Source: Psychrobacillus mangrovi (lineage in GTDB: Bacteria > Bacillota > Bacilli > Bacillales_A > Planococcaceae). Taken from it: a stretch of DNA of 64,000 nt. The notes beneath the pieces are model-generated. The model saw nothing but the letters and a program-made list of their open reading frames with translations. It had not been told where the DNA came from and searched no databases. The stretch is taken from positions 1 through 64,000 of the forward strand of contig NZ_JBAWSY010000012.1 in assembly GCF_037104765.1 (NCBI RefSeq), given 5' to 3'. This document shows, in pieces, positions 1 through 8,323 of the stretch. The position numbers were made by a program, and so were the translations under genes. Each line of letters begins with the position of its first letter. Positions within the stretch are counted from its first letter, which is position 1.

Positions 1-170
1 GATTGACCGGTAACCTCTATCTACCTTGTTATTCATATCTTCGCTTGTTATACGAGATCATCATGTCCCAACCAGCCTAATCATGTGTTAACAAGTAGAG
101 GGCGAACTGTTTAGTTGTCGGGATCAAGTCCCACGAGCAGTTCCGTTCTACCCCGGTACTATCAATCTAT
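1..170. other. Structured non-coding segment, possible insertion-sequence end
   Basis: There is no open frame, and the base composition is visibly richer in G and C than the following kilobase. The stretch contains inverted elements such as GGGATCAAGTCCC near 120. It ends abruptly at AT-rich DNA near 170. It resembles the non-coding end of an IS110-type element, but no transposase lies in the window, so this is a weak inference. Confidence 0.3.
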
Positions 171-187
171 AAATTGAATAAAAAATA

Positions 188-212
188 GTCAACCAGATTT
201 TCTCTGGCTGAC
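188..212. terminator. Stem-loop without strong U-tract
   Basis: GTCAACCAGA pairs with TCTGGCTGAC around a 5-base loop. No long T-run follows, so its use as a terminator is uncertain. It lies just after the non-coding segment at the left edge. Confidence 0.4.
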
Positions 213-221
213 CTTATAATA

Positions 222-243
222 CGAACGCAGCAGTTTAGTTCAA
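222..243. repeat. Class A short palindromic repeat, degenerate
   Basis: CGAACGCAGCAGTTTAGTTC matches the class A repeats at 481, 1471 and 11081, with a degenerate left arm. The full repeat has AACTAA and TTAGTT arms. Confidence 0.5.
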
Positions 244-375
244 CAAGAAAATGGGGAATTTGTTTGAAAATGGAACCTCAATTCGTTTCAAAGGTATTCA
301 AGGTGGTACAAAGATAATTGGTTGTTAAATTCCAATTCCAAGTTTTGTTGTAGCAATTTTGTTTTACTTTTTCTT

Positions 376-400
376 GAATTAACGGGCTTTAGTTAAACAA
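376..400. repeat. Class B short palindromic repeat
   Basis: GAATTAACGGGCTTTAGTT is a slightly shortened class B repeat (consensus AACTAACGGGTGCTTTAGTT). It is followed by AAACAAGACCAT, which also follows the copy at 2151 in similar form (AAGCAAGACCAT). Confidence 0.55.
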
Positions 401-402
401 GA

Positions 403-430
403 CCATCATTTTCGATGATCTATTTTTTTA
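403..430 (+). terminator. Terminator-like hairpin
   Basis: ATCAT and GATGAT pair around TTTC and are followed by CTATTTTTTT. It lies between a class B repeat and the next class A repeat with no intact gene upstream, so it may be left from a lost gene. Confidence 0.5.
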
Positions 431-480
431 TTCGAAACATCAAGTAGACCTCAGAAATCCATTGTGAATTGTTATACTTA

Positions 481-503
481 AACTAACGAAGCAGGTTAGT
501 TTA
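481..503. repeat. Class A short palindromic repeat
   Basis: AACTAACGAAGCAGGTTAGT has arms AACTAA and TTAGTT. It precedes the decayed phospholipase-like gene at 578. The segment 170-577 otherwise has no coding sequence I can support. Confidence 0.55.
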
Positions 504-577
504 AGAAGGAATTCTCCAAAATTTATAGAAGATTATATTAAAGAATGGTCAAATAATACTTAAAGGGTGAGTGAATT

Positions 578-1185
578 TTGGGTTCAAGAATAATGCACTT
601 GGTCATTGCTAATAGAATTGCAGAGAGTCTATTAATAGAAAATAAAACTTCATTTTTGCTTGGAGGCATTGCAGCAGATGCTGTTTCCACTAAAGACTTA
701 TCACATTTCTTTAAAGGTGAGGTACAAGATTATTCAAGAAGAGTTGATTATAAAGGATTTTTGCATAAATATAGTTCGCAAGTAGAAAATCTTTATATTT
801 CAGGATATTTTACACATTTAATCGCTGATAATATTTGGCTAAAAGGTTTTTATCTTCCTTGGTTGAAAAACAGGATGGAAGAAAATAAAGAAATACTTAA
901 TTTATAACATAATGATTTCCGATTATTAAATGGAAAATTATTAGAATACTATGGTTTTACCCATGAATTGAGAAAAACGCTTAATAAATTTCCTGCAATC
1001 TTAGATTTGGAAGAGGTTAAGTCTGAAGAAGTTAAAAAATTCGTTCCTTACGTTTTAGGCGATATGGAATATGATAAGGAAGTTATAAATGAAAAACTTA
1101 ATGTTTAACGTTTAATCAGATAGTTGGTTAGATAGAGACATCAGTTGATATGGGTTTATCAAACATAAAACCTCTACTTACTTAA
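578..1185 (+). pseudogene. Zinc-dependent phospholipase C-like protein, disrupted
   Basis: Translation starts at a TTG (578) behind a GGGTGAG ribosome site and gives 109 residues beginning MGSRIMHLVIANRIAES, then meets TAA at 905-907. The same frame continues past that stop (HNDFRLLNGKLLEYYGF) to a second TAA near 1106, after which homologous-looking residues (MGLSNIKPLLT) continue in another frame to a stop at 1185. About 200 residues is what I recall for small Zn_dep_PLPC-domain proteins of Bacillaceae, with their conserved HLVIANR and THLIADNIW-type histidines. Two stops and a frameshift show a decaying gene. The family name comes from recognition of the N-terminal pattern and would need a profile search. 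It sits between class A and class B palindromes. Confidence 0.7.
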
Positions 1186-1223
1186 TGTCTTTTTAAATAT
1201 AATTTTCAACGAAAAAGTTGTTG

Positions 1224-1437
1224 AACTACCATGAAAATTAATTTCTTCAAGAAAAGAAAAATGACATTACTTAAATAGACCCCTGCTTAATCGTTAAAAA
1301 AAGAGGAGAGCGGACATTAAAAAGTCTATTGTTTTCGGTAGACTATTAGTATTGACTCCACTAACCTTTTTCATTCTCTGTGGTGCAGAACTATTTTGTG
1401 CTGCATGGAGGGCTAACGGGTGCTTTAATTGAAGATC
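1224..1437. repeat. ~200 bp dispersed repeat, copy 1
   Basis: This segment aligns base for base over most of its length with 10322-10512. Shared blocks include ACTACCATGAAAATTA, GGTAGACTATTAGTATTGAC and CTATTTTGTGCTG. It ends in a class B palindrome. A 38-codon hydrophobic frame without ATG runs from 1316 (ATT behind GAGGAG) to a TGA at 1430-1432. The gap 1186-1561 holds this repeat and the class A repeat at 1471 and nothing else I can support. Confidence 0.75.
1411..1432. repeat. Class B short palindromic repeat
   Basis: GGCTAACGGGTGCTTTAATT is the class B consensus with one arm weakened. It forms the right end of the ~200 bp repeat. Confidence 0.55.
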
Positions 1438-1470
1438 ATGGGCTGCTTTGGCAACTCTTTTTTCTTATTG

Positions 1471-1492
1471 AACTAACGAAGCAGTTTAGATT
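1471..1492. repeat. Class A short palindromic repeat
   Basis: AACTAACGAAGCAGTTTAG has AACTAA and a TTAGAT right arm. It lies 38 bases after the class B repeat at 1411 and directly before the kinase-like gene at 1562. Confidence 0.55.
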
Positions 1493-1561
1493 AAAAGCCT
1501 TTTCAGAACTTATTTAGGATTATGATTGAATTCATATCAAAAAGGTGGGGGTAGTATCGAA

Positions 1562-2089
1562 ATGTTTGAGAAGTTTAATTTTGACTTAATTTATCGTGAA
1601 CAAGATGATTTCACCCCTCTTGTAGTAATGATGTGTGGTGTGGCCGGTTCTGGGAAAACTACATTCTCACAACTATTAGAAAAAGAAGGCTTTGTGCGTC
1701 TTTCTATTGATGAAGAAATTTGGTCTACTAATGGTCGTTATGGGATTGATTTCCCAATTGAAAAGATTGAGGAATACAAGATAGATGCAGAAAGAAAATT
1801 GCGTAATCATTTAATAAAGTTAATTCACGATAAAAAACAGGTGGTAATTGACTTCAGTTTTTGGGATCGTGTAAGAAGGAACCAATATAAGCAACTTATT
1901 GAAAAGTCCGGCGGTAAATGGCAACTTATTTATTTAAAAGTTCACCCTGATGATTTGCGTGAACGGCTTAAAATACGAAACAAACGTTTTGATGCTAATG
2001 CGTTTCCTATTTCAGAAGAAATTTTAACTTCCTACCTTAATGGTTTCGAAGCACCAAAAGGTGAGGGAGAAATTGTAATTGAAAATTAA
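1562..2089 (+). CDS. AAA_33/zeta-toxin-like P-loop kinase
   Basis: This is a 175-residue P-loop protein. A Walker A motif GVAGSGKT lies at residues 26-33, followed by a conserved SIDEEIW region and a C-terminal arginine-rich lid (RERLKIRNKR). The layout matches small AAA_33/zeta-toxin-fold ATP-dependent kinases, which in bacteria phosphorylate nucleotides, sugars or antibiotics; the substrate here is unknown. An upstream in-frame TTG at 1526 would add 12 residues, but the ATG at 1562 has a GGTGGGGG site in front and begins with the natural-looking MFEKFNFDLIYRE. It stands alone between class A (1471) and class B (2151) palindromes, so it looks like a single-gene accessory unit. No antitoxin gene is adjacent, which argues against a toxin role. 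Confidence 0.85.
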   Translation: MFEKFNFDLIYREQDDFTPLVVMMCGVAGSGKTTFSQLLEKEGFVRLSIDEEIWSTNGRYGIDFPIEKIEEYKIDAERKLRNHLIKLIHDKKQVVIDFSFWDRVRRNQYKQLIEKSGGKWQLIYLKVHPDDLRERLKIRNKRFDANAFPISEEILTSYLNGFEAPKGEGEIVIEN

Positions 2090-2150
2090 ACCTATCAAGC
2101 AATAACCATTTAAATATACTTCAAGTAAGCTAAAATACTTTTTCTACTCC

Positions 2151-2170
2151 AACTAACGGGTGCTTTAGTT
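2151..2170. repeat. Class B short palindromic repeat
   Basis: AACTAACGGGTGCTTTAGTT is a perfect class B copy with AACTAA/TTAGTT arms. AAGCAAGACCATTATT follows, as at 376. Confidence 0.65.
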
Positions 2171-2247
2171 AAGCAAGACCATTATTTTTATCACTTCAAA
2201 AAAATAAAGAATAGTAGGCTATTTGAAAAAAGAATGGAAGTGTTAAC

Positions 2248-2943
2248 ATGTCAAATGTTATTCTTCTAGTTGAAGATGACAGAGAAATTAGTCAATTGGT
2301 TACGAGTCACTTGAAACAGGAGAACTTTATAGTATATAGAGCATTTGATGGTGAGGAGGCATTGACTCTTCTTGAAAAAAATGAGGTAGATATAATCTTG
2401 CTTGATTTAATGCTTCCAAAGATAAGTGGGATGGAACTTTTAAAAAGGATAAGAGCAACGAGCGTAATACCCGTACTGATCATTTCCGCTAAAGGGAGTG
2501 ATATTGATAAAGTATTGGGTCTTGGTTTTGGTGCGGATGATTATATGAGCAAACCCTTTTCCATGATTGAATTAACAGCCAGAGTACAAGCTGTCATACG
2601 CAGGGCAACGCAATCTCTCCCCTCAGAGAGTGTACCTACATCAAATACGCTTCAATATAAAGAGTTATCTCTAGACCTAACAACCTTTTCTGTGCAAGTC
2701 AGAGATAAGACCATACAATTGACGTCAAAAGAATTTCAAATTTTAAAGCTGTTCATGACCAATCAAAACAGAGTATTTACAAAGGAACAAATTTATCATT
2801 TTATTTGGGAAGATGACTATTTCGGAAATGAAAATGTGATTAATGTCCATATTCGAAGACTGCGTGAAAAAATAGAAGCTGATCCTTCAAACCCGCAAAA
2901 CATTCGGACAATTTGGGGGATCGGATATAAATTAGGTGAGTAG
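2248..2943 (+). CDS. OmpR/PhoB-family response regulator (YcbL-like)
   Basis: This is a 231-residue response regulator. The receiver domain (about 1-120) has acidic pocket D10/D11, phospho-acceptor D53 in LLDLMLP, S80 and K102 in MSKPF. The C-terminal winged helix (about 135-230) ends in the typical WGIGYKLGE. It is phosphorylated by a partner histidine kinase and binds DNA. The next gene starts 3 bases after its stop and encodes that kinase, and an ABC exporter follows. The order regulator, kinase, ATPase, permease and the protein lengths match B. subtilis ycbLMNO, a BcrAB-like module thought to respond to cell-envelope-active peptides. The start ATG has a GGAAGTG site. Confidence 0.92.
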   Translation: MSNVILLVEDDREISQLVTSHLKQENFIVYRAFDGEEALTLLEKNEVDIILLDLMLPKISGMELLKRIRATSVIPVLIISAKGSDIDKVLGLGFGADDYMSKPFSMIELTARVQAVIRRATQSLPSESVPTSNTLQYKELSLDLTTFSVQVRDKTIQLTSKEFQILKLFMTNQNRVFTKEQIYHFIWEDDYFGNENVINVHIRRLREKIEADPSNPQNIRTIWGIGYKLGE

Positions 2944-2946
2944 GCT

Positions 2947-3882
2947 ATGGTTTTTATTTTGAGTATGATTATTGTTATATTGCTTACCATAATAGGTTTC
3001 CAATTTTATTCAAGAAGAAAAATGAATAAACACCTGACGAAAATGTTAGATATGTTATCGGATATTATCGATAAGGAAACTGCCGAAAAAGTGTTGATGC
3101 AAACGGATCAGATAACGATTAAGCTTTTTCTCATTCAAATCAATCGTCTTTTAGATTACAACCAAAAAGTCATTGCAGACTACGCGAAAATGAAAGAAAG
3201 CTTAAGAAAAATGATGTCCAACATGTCACACGATTTGAAAACCCCATTAACGGTCATTTTGGGCTATGTGGAAAAATTAAAGATGGATCAAAGCATGAGT
3301 GAAGGGGAACGGGACGAGGTTACGATCCGACTTCATCAAAAAACGGCAAGTGTCATTGCACTACTTAACCAATTCTTTGACCTTGTTAAACTAGAGTCTG
3401 GTGATTATGCGATTCCTTTAGGCAGACTTTGTATCAATGAAGTTTGCAGAAAAAATGTGCTGGATTTCTATGATTTACTTCAATCTAAAAATCTTCATGT
3501 GGAAATCAACATTCCTGAGCAAAATATTTATATACTTGGAAACGAAGAGGCGTTAAATCGTGTATTAAACAATCTGATCTCGAATGCCATCCGTTATGGT
3601 AGCGATGGAGGAGTGTTTGGATTAACAGTTCGAGAAGATGAAGATTTTATGGCAATCGATATTTGGGATAAAGGTAAAGGAATTTCGGAGATTCATCAAG
3701 AACGAGTGTTTGAAAGATTGTATACATTAAATGATGCCAGAAATCCAGAGTTTCAAGGAAGTGGGCTCGGATTAAGTATTACAAAACGCTTAACAGAAGC
3801 GATGAAGGGTTCCATCCACTTAAGTAGCAAACCTTATAAAAAAACGGTCTTTACTTGTATGTTTAATCGAATGACGTATTAG
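2947..3882 (+). CDS. Sensor histidine kinase (YcbM-like)
   Basis: This is a 311-residue membrane histidine kinase with only one clear N-terminal membrane helix (residues 2-20) and no sizeable extracellular loop. It therefore probably does not bind a ligand outside the cell by itself. The H-box SHDLKTPLT has phospho-acceptor H95. The N-box (NRVLNNLISNAIRYG), G1 (DKGKGI) and G2 (GSGLGLSI) follow in the usual order. Kinases of this build often sense through the adjacent ABC transporter, and one is encoded just downstream. It is translationally close-coupled to the response regulator (3-base gap). The length equals that of B. subtilis YcbM. Confidence 0.92.
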   Translation: MVFILSMIIVILLTIIGFQFYSRRKMNKHLTKMLDMLSDIIDKETAEKVLMQTDQITIKLFLIQINRLLDYNQKVIADYAKMKESLRKMMSNMSHDLKTPLTVILGYVEKLKMDQSMSEGERDEVTIRLHQKTASVIALLNQFFDLVKLESGDYAIPLGRLCINEVCRKNVLDFYDLLQSKNLHVEINIPEQNIYILGNEEALNRVLNNLISNAIRYGSDGGVFGLTVREDEDFMAIDIWDKGKGISEIHQERVFERLYTLNDARNPEFQGSGLGLSITKRLTEAMKGSIHLSSKPYKKTVFTCMFNRMTY

Positions 3883-3890
3883 TGCTTTTC

Positions 3891-3923
3891 AAAAGAGGTG
3901 TTCTACAGGACTGCCTCTTTTTT
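3891..3923 (+). terminator. Intrinsic terminator after the two-component pair
   Basis: AAAAGAGG pairs with CCTCTTTT across a 14-base loop and a T-run follows. It separates the two-component genes from the ABC genes. Confidence 0.75.
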
Positions 3924-3929
3924 GCTACA

Positions 3930-3990
3930 AACTGTAAACGTAAGAAATTTGTAAGGAATGAGAAAGAAAAAAGATAACATTCCTCTCTAT
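3930..3990 (+). promoter_or_regulatory. Putative promoter/operator of the ABC transporter
   Basis: The gap between the terminator and the ATPase gene holds two direct TGTAA motifs 17 bases apart (3933 and 3950). Direct repeats upstream of the target transporter are typical for OmpR-type regulators. That this is the binding site of the regulator at 2248 is inference. Confidence 0.35.
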
Positions 3991-4019
3991 GATAGAAATA
4001 GATGAAGGAGGATGGGACG

Positions 4020-4943
4020 ATGGATTATGTAATAAAAACTACCGGGCTCACTAAACAGTTTAGAGGAAAGAATCTTGTATCAAATATAAATCTTCATATT
4101 CGTAAAGGCGAAATTTATGGTTTTCTCGGGCAAAATGGTGCTGGTAAAACCACCATAATGAAAATGCTGACTGGAATAACAAATCCAACCAATGGAGAAA
4201 TTGAATTATTTGGACAGAGGCTTACGGAACGTTCCAAGACTGTTTTAAAAAGAGTTGGCAGTATCATTGAATATCCCGTTTTTTTTGAGCATTTAACAGC
4301 GATGGAAAATATGAAGATTCATTGTGAATATTTAGGATATTACGATGTTAAAGGGATGAAGCAAGCGTTGGATATGGTTCATTTAAAAGGGATTGAGAAC
4401 AAAAAAGTGAAGGAATTTTCCCTTGGAATGAAGCAACGGCTTGGTATAGCTAGGGCTATTGTTACAAAGCCAGAACTAATTATTTTTGATGAACCGATAA
4501 ATGGACTAGATCCAATTGGAATCAAAGATATTCGCGATTTAATCCTGATTTTAAATAAAGAATATGGGATAACCATTCTTCTTTCTAGTCATATTTTAGG
4601 AGAAATGGAACAAGTAGTAAATAGGATTGGCGTTATTGATAATGGAAGGTTGTTGAGGGAAGTAACACTAGACGAAATACGAAAACAACAAACAGATTAC
4701 ATCGAGATATTGACAACAAATGTGGAGAAGGCGGTTTATATACTCGAAAATAAACTTCATTTATCAAATATGAAAATGATTAATGGGAATCGAATTCGAA
4801 TATATGATTTGACTCATTCACAAAATGACATTTCTAAAATGTTAATCCTTCATGATATCGGCATAGAAGAAATTCAAAGACACACCAGTTCATTAGAAGA
4901 CTATTTTTATAAGCAAATTAATGGAGGTGGACAAATTGACTAA
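4020..4943 (+). CDS. BcrA-type ABC transporter ATP-binding protein (YcbN-like)
   Basis: This is a 307-residue ABC ATPase. It has Walker A GQNGAGKTT (residues 37-45), a degenerate signature FSLGMKQR, and Walker B LIIFDEP followed by INGLDP. The C-terminal extension after residue 210 is typical of bacitracin/lantibiotic-type exporters. The ATG at 4020 has an ideal AAGGAGG eight bases upstream and is preferred over the in-frame ATG at 4002, which lies in front of that site. The gene overlaps the permease frame by about 20 bases, so the two are co-translated. The likely role is export of, or immunity to, a peptide antibiotic; the substrate cannot be told from sequence. Confidence 0.92.
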   Translation: MDYVIKTTGLTKQFRGKNLVSNINLHIRKGEIYGFLGQNGAGKTTIMKMLTGITNPTNGEIELFGQRLTERSKTVLKRVGSIIEYPVFFEHLTAMENMKIHCEYLGYYDVKGMKQALDMVHLKGIENKKVKEFSLGMKQRLGIARAIVTKPELIIFDEPINGLDPIGIKDIRDLILILNKEYGITILLSSHILGEMEQVVNRIGVIDNGRLLREVTLDEIRKQQTDYIEILTTNVEKAVYILENKLHLSNMKMINGNRIRIYDLTHSQNDISKMLILHDIGIEEIQRHTSSLEDYFYKQINGGGQID

Positions 4944-5613
4944 GTTAATTCAACTCGAATGGAAAAAATTAAACCAACAACAGGTTATTATTGAATTAAT
5001 CATTTACTGGCTTACTCTTTTCTTTTTCCCTACATTTTTTATTAATGTGGCAATGCCTGCATTCGGTGAGAGTTATGACATGGCGATAGAAATGAACTGG
5101 TTTATACAAAAAGGGATGATTTTATTAGCTGCATCTCTAATTAGCCAAGTTTTCATTCAAGAATATAAAAGCAAAACCATATCACTTTCATTTGGATATC
5201 CGATCAGTCGAAAAAAGTTATTTACAGCAAAAGTGTTGTTTATTTTCCTTTTTATTTTTCTAGCTACCGTCATTTCCTTTCTCTTTTCAGGGGTGATCAC
5301 TTATATGCTGGATCAATTATTCCCCATTATTAAAGGACAGCCAACGAGTGTGGATATTGTTAAATTTTTCAGTAGTACGATTATCGTCTCGTTGATCATT
5401 ACAATTATGAGCTTCGTTCCACTCTTTCTCTTTGGGATTTGGAGGAGAGCAATCGTGCCAACCATAATTTGTGCGATTATGATAATGAATTTACCCAATT
5501 TTTCATCATTCATTAATCTTGAACCATATATTATCATAACCGTACTGACTATATTAGGTGCACTGAGCATATTCCTTTCCATTAGATACGCAGGTCGTGT
5601 TGGGGAGATTTAG
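4921..5613 (+). CDS. ABC-2 type permease (YcbO-like)
   Basis: This is a 230-residue integral membrane protein with about six hydrophobic helices (near residues 20-45, 60-75, 95-125, 150-175, 180-200, 205-225). It is the membrane partner of the ATPase encoded immediately upstream, and the reading frames overlap. Size and arrangement match B. subtilis YcbO/BcrB. The second in-frame start (MTKLIQLEWKK, about 4936) is also possible. Directly downstream lie remnants of a hydrolase gene and of what appears to be a second, dead copy of such a permease (5915-6208). Confidence 0.88.
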   Translation: MEVDKLTKLIQLEWKKLNQQQVIIELIIYWLTLFFFPTFFINVAMPAFGESYDMAIEMNWFIQKGMILLAASLISQVFIQEYKSKTISLSFGYPISRKKLFTAKVLFIFLFIFLATVISFLFSGVITYMLDQLFPIIKGQPTSVDIVKFFSSTIIVSLIITIMSFVPLFLFGIWRRAIVPTIICAIMIMNLPNFSSFINLEPYIIITVLTILGALSIFLSIRYAGRVGEI

Positions 5614-5615
5614 TT

Positions 5616-5845
5616 TTGAGTATACAGTGTCTCACTTTTCAATATCGCGAGAGTGGAGAACCATTTGCACCACCGATTGTTGCACTTCACACACTGGGAA
5701 AAAGTGCAGAATCATGGGATCAAATGGCTGCCATATTAGGAGAAAAATACCGCGTTTTAGCTTTAGATTAACGGGGGCATGGTGGGAGTGCGAGAACTAG
5801 TACTTACAGTTATGAATTGTTGAACGATGATCTGCTTCACTTTCA
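5616..5845 (+). pseudogene. Alpha/beta hydrolase, N-terminal fragment
   Basis: From a TTG at 5616 a frame reads IVALHTLGKSAESWDQMA and then KYRVLALD, meets TAA at 5769-5771, and resumes in the same frame with RGHGGSARTSTYSYE. These are the oxyanion strand and D-x-RGHG-S turn of the alpha/beta hydrolase fold (the Asp is directly followed by the stop). No nucleophile elbow (GxSxG) or catalytic histidine part follows, so only about the first 75 residues survive. The gene is doubly broken, by a point stop and by a 3' deletion. It lies in the tail of the ABC operon and may once have been co-transcribed. Confidence 0.65.
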
Positions 5846-5914
5846 TTTTCCAGTTCAACTTCCTGATTACAATACTCAACATAAAGTGTGTCAACGGTAA
5901 TTGTTGATCAATCC

Positions 5915-6208
5915 ATGGACTTGATTACCGTTACATTTGGCTGGATGGAATTGAAAGCATATTTGACTAAGGCGATCATCGGGTCTCTCTGTACCGTTCT
6001 AATTAGCCTAATTCCCCCATTTTAATTTGGATTAATCAAAAGGGCTACCATATCCACGGTCATTTGAGCAATCTTTTTAATGCAAGTTCAAAACTTCACA
6101 TATATATTGGGATACAACCAAGGACTTGTTCACTCTATACTTTGCTTGTTGGGTGCTGTTAGTATTTATTTAACAATCACGAAAGCAAAGACTTTGGGAG
6201 AGTATTAA
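5915..6208 (+). pseudogene. ABC-2 permease C-terminal remnant
   Basis: One frame from ATG 5915 to TAA 6206-6208 carries hydrophobic blocks (LTKAIIGSLCTVLISLIPPF, then LLGAVSIYLTITKAKTLGEY). It is interrupted by TAA and TGA codons in the middle. The final block resembles the end of the intact permease upstream (LGALSIFLSIRYAGRVGEI). The most economical reading is a decayed second permease of the same family. The frame is otherwise well preserved, so the stops are probably fairly recent. Confidence 0.5.
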
Positions 6209-6227
6209 TAGTAAGGAGTGGTGTCAG

Positions 6228-6689
6228 ATGGAATGTAAAGTAACAATTAGAGAAGCGACTGAAGAAGATCTTGATATAATTGTCGGGATGCTCGCTAATG
6301 ATCCTCTTGGAAGCCAAAGGGAACGATATGAAAAGCCATTGCCGGAAAGCTACTTCAAAGCTTTTAGGGCAATTGAATCAGATCTAAATAATGAATTGAT
6401 CGTTGCTTCTATAGATGAAACTGTCATCGGGGTTCTGCAAATTACGTTTACTCCTTACATTACCCATCAGGGAGGATGGCGGGCGACTATAGAAGGAGTC
6501 CGGACATCGGCATCAGTGCGGGGACAGGGAATCGGAAGTAAAATGATCCGTTTTGCCATTGACCGTGCAAAAGAAAGAGGCTGTCATTTGGTGCAACTCA
6601 CCACAGACAAAAAGCGGCCCGATTCTATCCGTTTTTATGAACAATTAGGATTTACTGCAACTCATGAAGGCTTTAAGCTTAAACTTTAA
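6228..6689 (+). CDS. GNAT family N-acetyltransferase
   Basis: This is a 153-residue single-domain GNAT. The N-terminal VTIREATEEDLDII is the usual strand 1-helix 1. The acetyl-CoA pyrophosphate loop is RGQGIGSKM, and the C-terminal RFYEQLGF is the conserved helix-strand turn. It transfers an acetyl group from acetyl-CoA to a small amine or protein N-terminus; the acceptor is unknown. It has a good TAAGGAG site. It is one of six GNAT genes in the window (also 10547, 12971, 34688, 44583, 45082). It lies alone between the dead ABC remnant and an MFS gene. Confidence 0.9.
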   Translation: MECKVTIREATEEDLDIIVGMLANDPLGSQRERYEKPLPESYFKAFRAIESDLNNELIVASIDETVIGVLQITFTPYITHQGGWRATIEGVRTSASVRGQGIGSKMIRFAIDRAKERGCHLVQLTTDKKRPDSIRFYEQLGFTATHEGFKLKL

Positions 6690-6802
6690 ATTATACGATA
6701 AAAGGAAAAGAGGCTCACCGATGCAATTCTAAAGTATCTCTTCAGAATTCGGTTGCGATGTTGAAAGAAATAGAAATTTGGGGAATGAGAGGCAGGGTTT
6801 AT

Positions 6803-8059
6803 ATGGGGATGGCAAAAGGTGAAGGCTTGCAGGTGAGGTCTTCAAGCAATATATTCTCAAATCGGATTGTTTTATCGATTATGAGTTCGAATTTTTTACT
6901 GCAACTTGGGATCTGGATACGTAACTTTGCAATACTTTTATATGTCACTGATATTACAAACAATGATCCGGTATATGTTTCGCTTATTTCAGTAGCTGAG
7001 TTCGCACCGATTTTCGTCTTTTCTTTTATCGGAGGAACATTTGCTGATAGATGGAAACCAAAATTGACGATGGTCTGGTGTGATTTATTGTCTGCAGTTT
7101 CAATTTTTGTTGTGTTAATTACATTATTTTTTGGTTCGTGGTATGCCATATTCTTTGCTACTTTAGTTTCCGCAATATTATCACAGTTCTCGATGCCTTC
7201 CGCCATGCGTTTGTTCAAACAGCATGTACCGGCGGACCAGCTGCAATCTGTCATGGCTATGTTCCAATCGTTAATGGCAATCTTTATGGTCATCGGACCG
7301 ATTATCGGTACGTTCGTCTATCAGAAGTTTGGCATCTATATGTCTATTGGAGTGATGGGTGTCATGTTCCTTCTTTCTGCAGCAGTCTTGATGTTCTTGC
7401 CAAAAGACATAGAAAAGGAGAAAACTGAGGTAAAACCTGACTTCAAAAGGGAGTTGGCTGACGGGTTCCGTTATGTACTTAATCATAGGGTATTGAAGTC
7501 AATGGGTGCCATTTTTGCAGCTTGTGGCTTGGCAGTAGGGTTAATTCAGCCGTTAGCAATTTACATTGCCATTGAGAACTTGGGAATGACAAAGGAATTC
7601 ATCCAGTGGCTGCTCATGGCGAGCGGGGTAGGAATGCTAATTGGCGGAGGAGCTATTTTTGCTCTTTCCAAAAAAGTTTCTCCTCAGAAGCTATTGGCAT
7701 TAGGCATTATAGCAAGTGTCATTGGGACTGTAGGAATCGGTTTTTCTCATAGTCCTGCAATGACCATTACCCTTCAATTTATGAACGGTTTATTCTTTCC
7801 ATGCATTCATATTGGCATTAATACTTTAATCCTGAGTAATACGGAAGAAGCCTTTGTAGGCCGTGTTAATGGTGTATTGAACCCGATGTTCATGGGAATG
7901 ATGGTCATCGGCATGTCCATGTCAGGATTGTTGAAAGAACCGCTTACCTTATCTGGAGTTTACCTGACATCTGGAATCTTGTTCTTGATTGGAGTTCTAT
8001 TTATTCTGCCATTATTTAAGCATAAGGTGCAGTCAGTGCAGCCGGAAGTTAGTAAATAA
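6803..8059 (+). CDS. MFS transporter (MFS_3-type efflux)
   Basis: This is an MFS protein of about 418 residues with 12 predicted membrane helices and the loop 2-3 motif GGTFADRWKPK. The pattern with P-rich helix 5 (GPIIGTFVYQ) and a charged central loop (KDIEKEKTEVKPDFKRELADG) is that of MFS_3 drug-efflux-like transporters (YfmO/enterobactin-exporter group). It probably works as a proton-driven exporter of a hydrophobic compound; the substrate is unknown. The open frame begins at 6758, but no ribosome site stands there. The ATG at 6803 has GAGAGG 10 bases upstream and begins just before the hydrophobic region, so I prefer it. No regulator gene is adjacent. Confidence 0.85.
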   Translation: MGMAKGEGLQVRSSSNIFSNRIVLSIMSSNFLLQLGIWIRNFAILLYVTDITNNDPVYVSLISVAEFAPIFVFSFIGGTFADRWKPKLTMVWCDLLSAVSIFVVLITLFFGSWYAIFFATLVSAILSQFSMPSAMRLFKQHVPADQLQSVMAMFQSLMAIFMVIGPIIGTFVYQKFGIYMSIGVMGVMFLLSAAVLMFLPKDIEKEKTEVKPDFKRELADGFRYVLNHRVLKSMGAIFAACGLAVGLIQPLAIYIAIENLGMTKEFIQWLLMASGVGMLIGGGAIFALSKKVSPQKLLALGIIASVIGTVGIGFSHSPAMTITLQFMNGLFFPCIHIGINTLILSNTEEAFVGRVNGVLNPMFMGMMVIGMSMSGLLKEPLTLSGVYLTSGILFLIGVLFILPLFKHKVQSVQPEVSK

Positions 8060-8323
8060 ATGAGTAGAGCATGATTAGCGACCCAATATTGGGAGATGGG
8101 AAACCCTTATTTATTGATATAAAGCAAAGGGTGAATTTAAAACTAGTAGAAACAAGAAGGTATCTTCTGGTGTAGTTCAATTACTTTACTTTCTTAATGA
8201 GAATTAAAAACTAATCGGGTTGTACTTGACTTAAATGTTTATCGAGGTGTCGAAGATACAAAAGTTTTATTATTAGGATTTTTCTTTTTATAAGAGAGCC
8301 TGAGAATGATTAGAAAGTAAAAT

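Noticed and set aside
1562..2089. Zeta toxin of a toxin-antitoxin pair
   Set aside because: No antitoxin-sized gene is adjacent; the P-loop kinase fold alone does not imply toxicity.
5597..5800. 67-codon frame over the ABC permease end
   Set aside because: It is out of frame with both the permease and the hydrolase remnant, and its composition (many Cys, Trp, Arg) is not protein-like.
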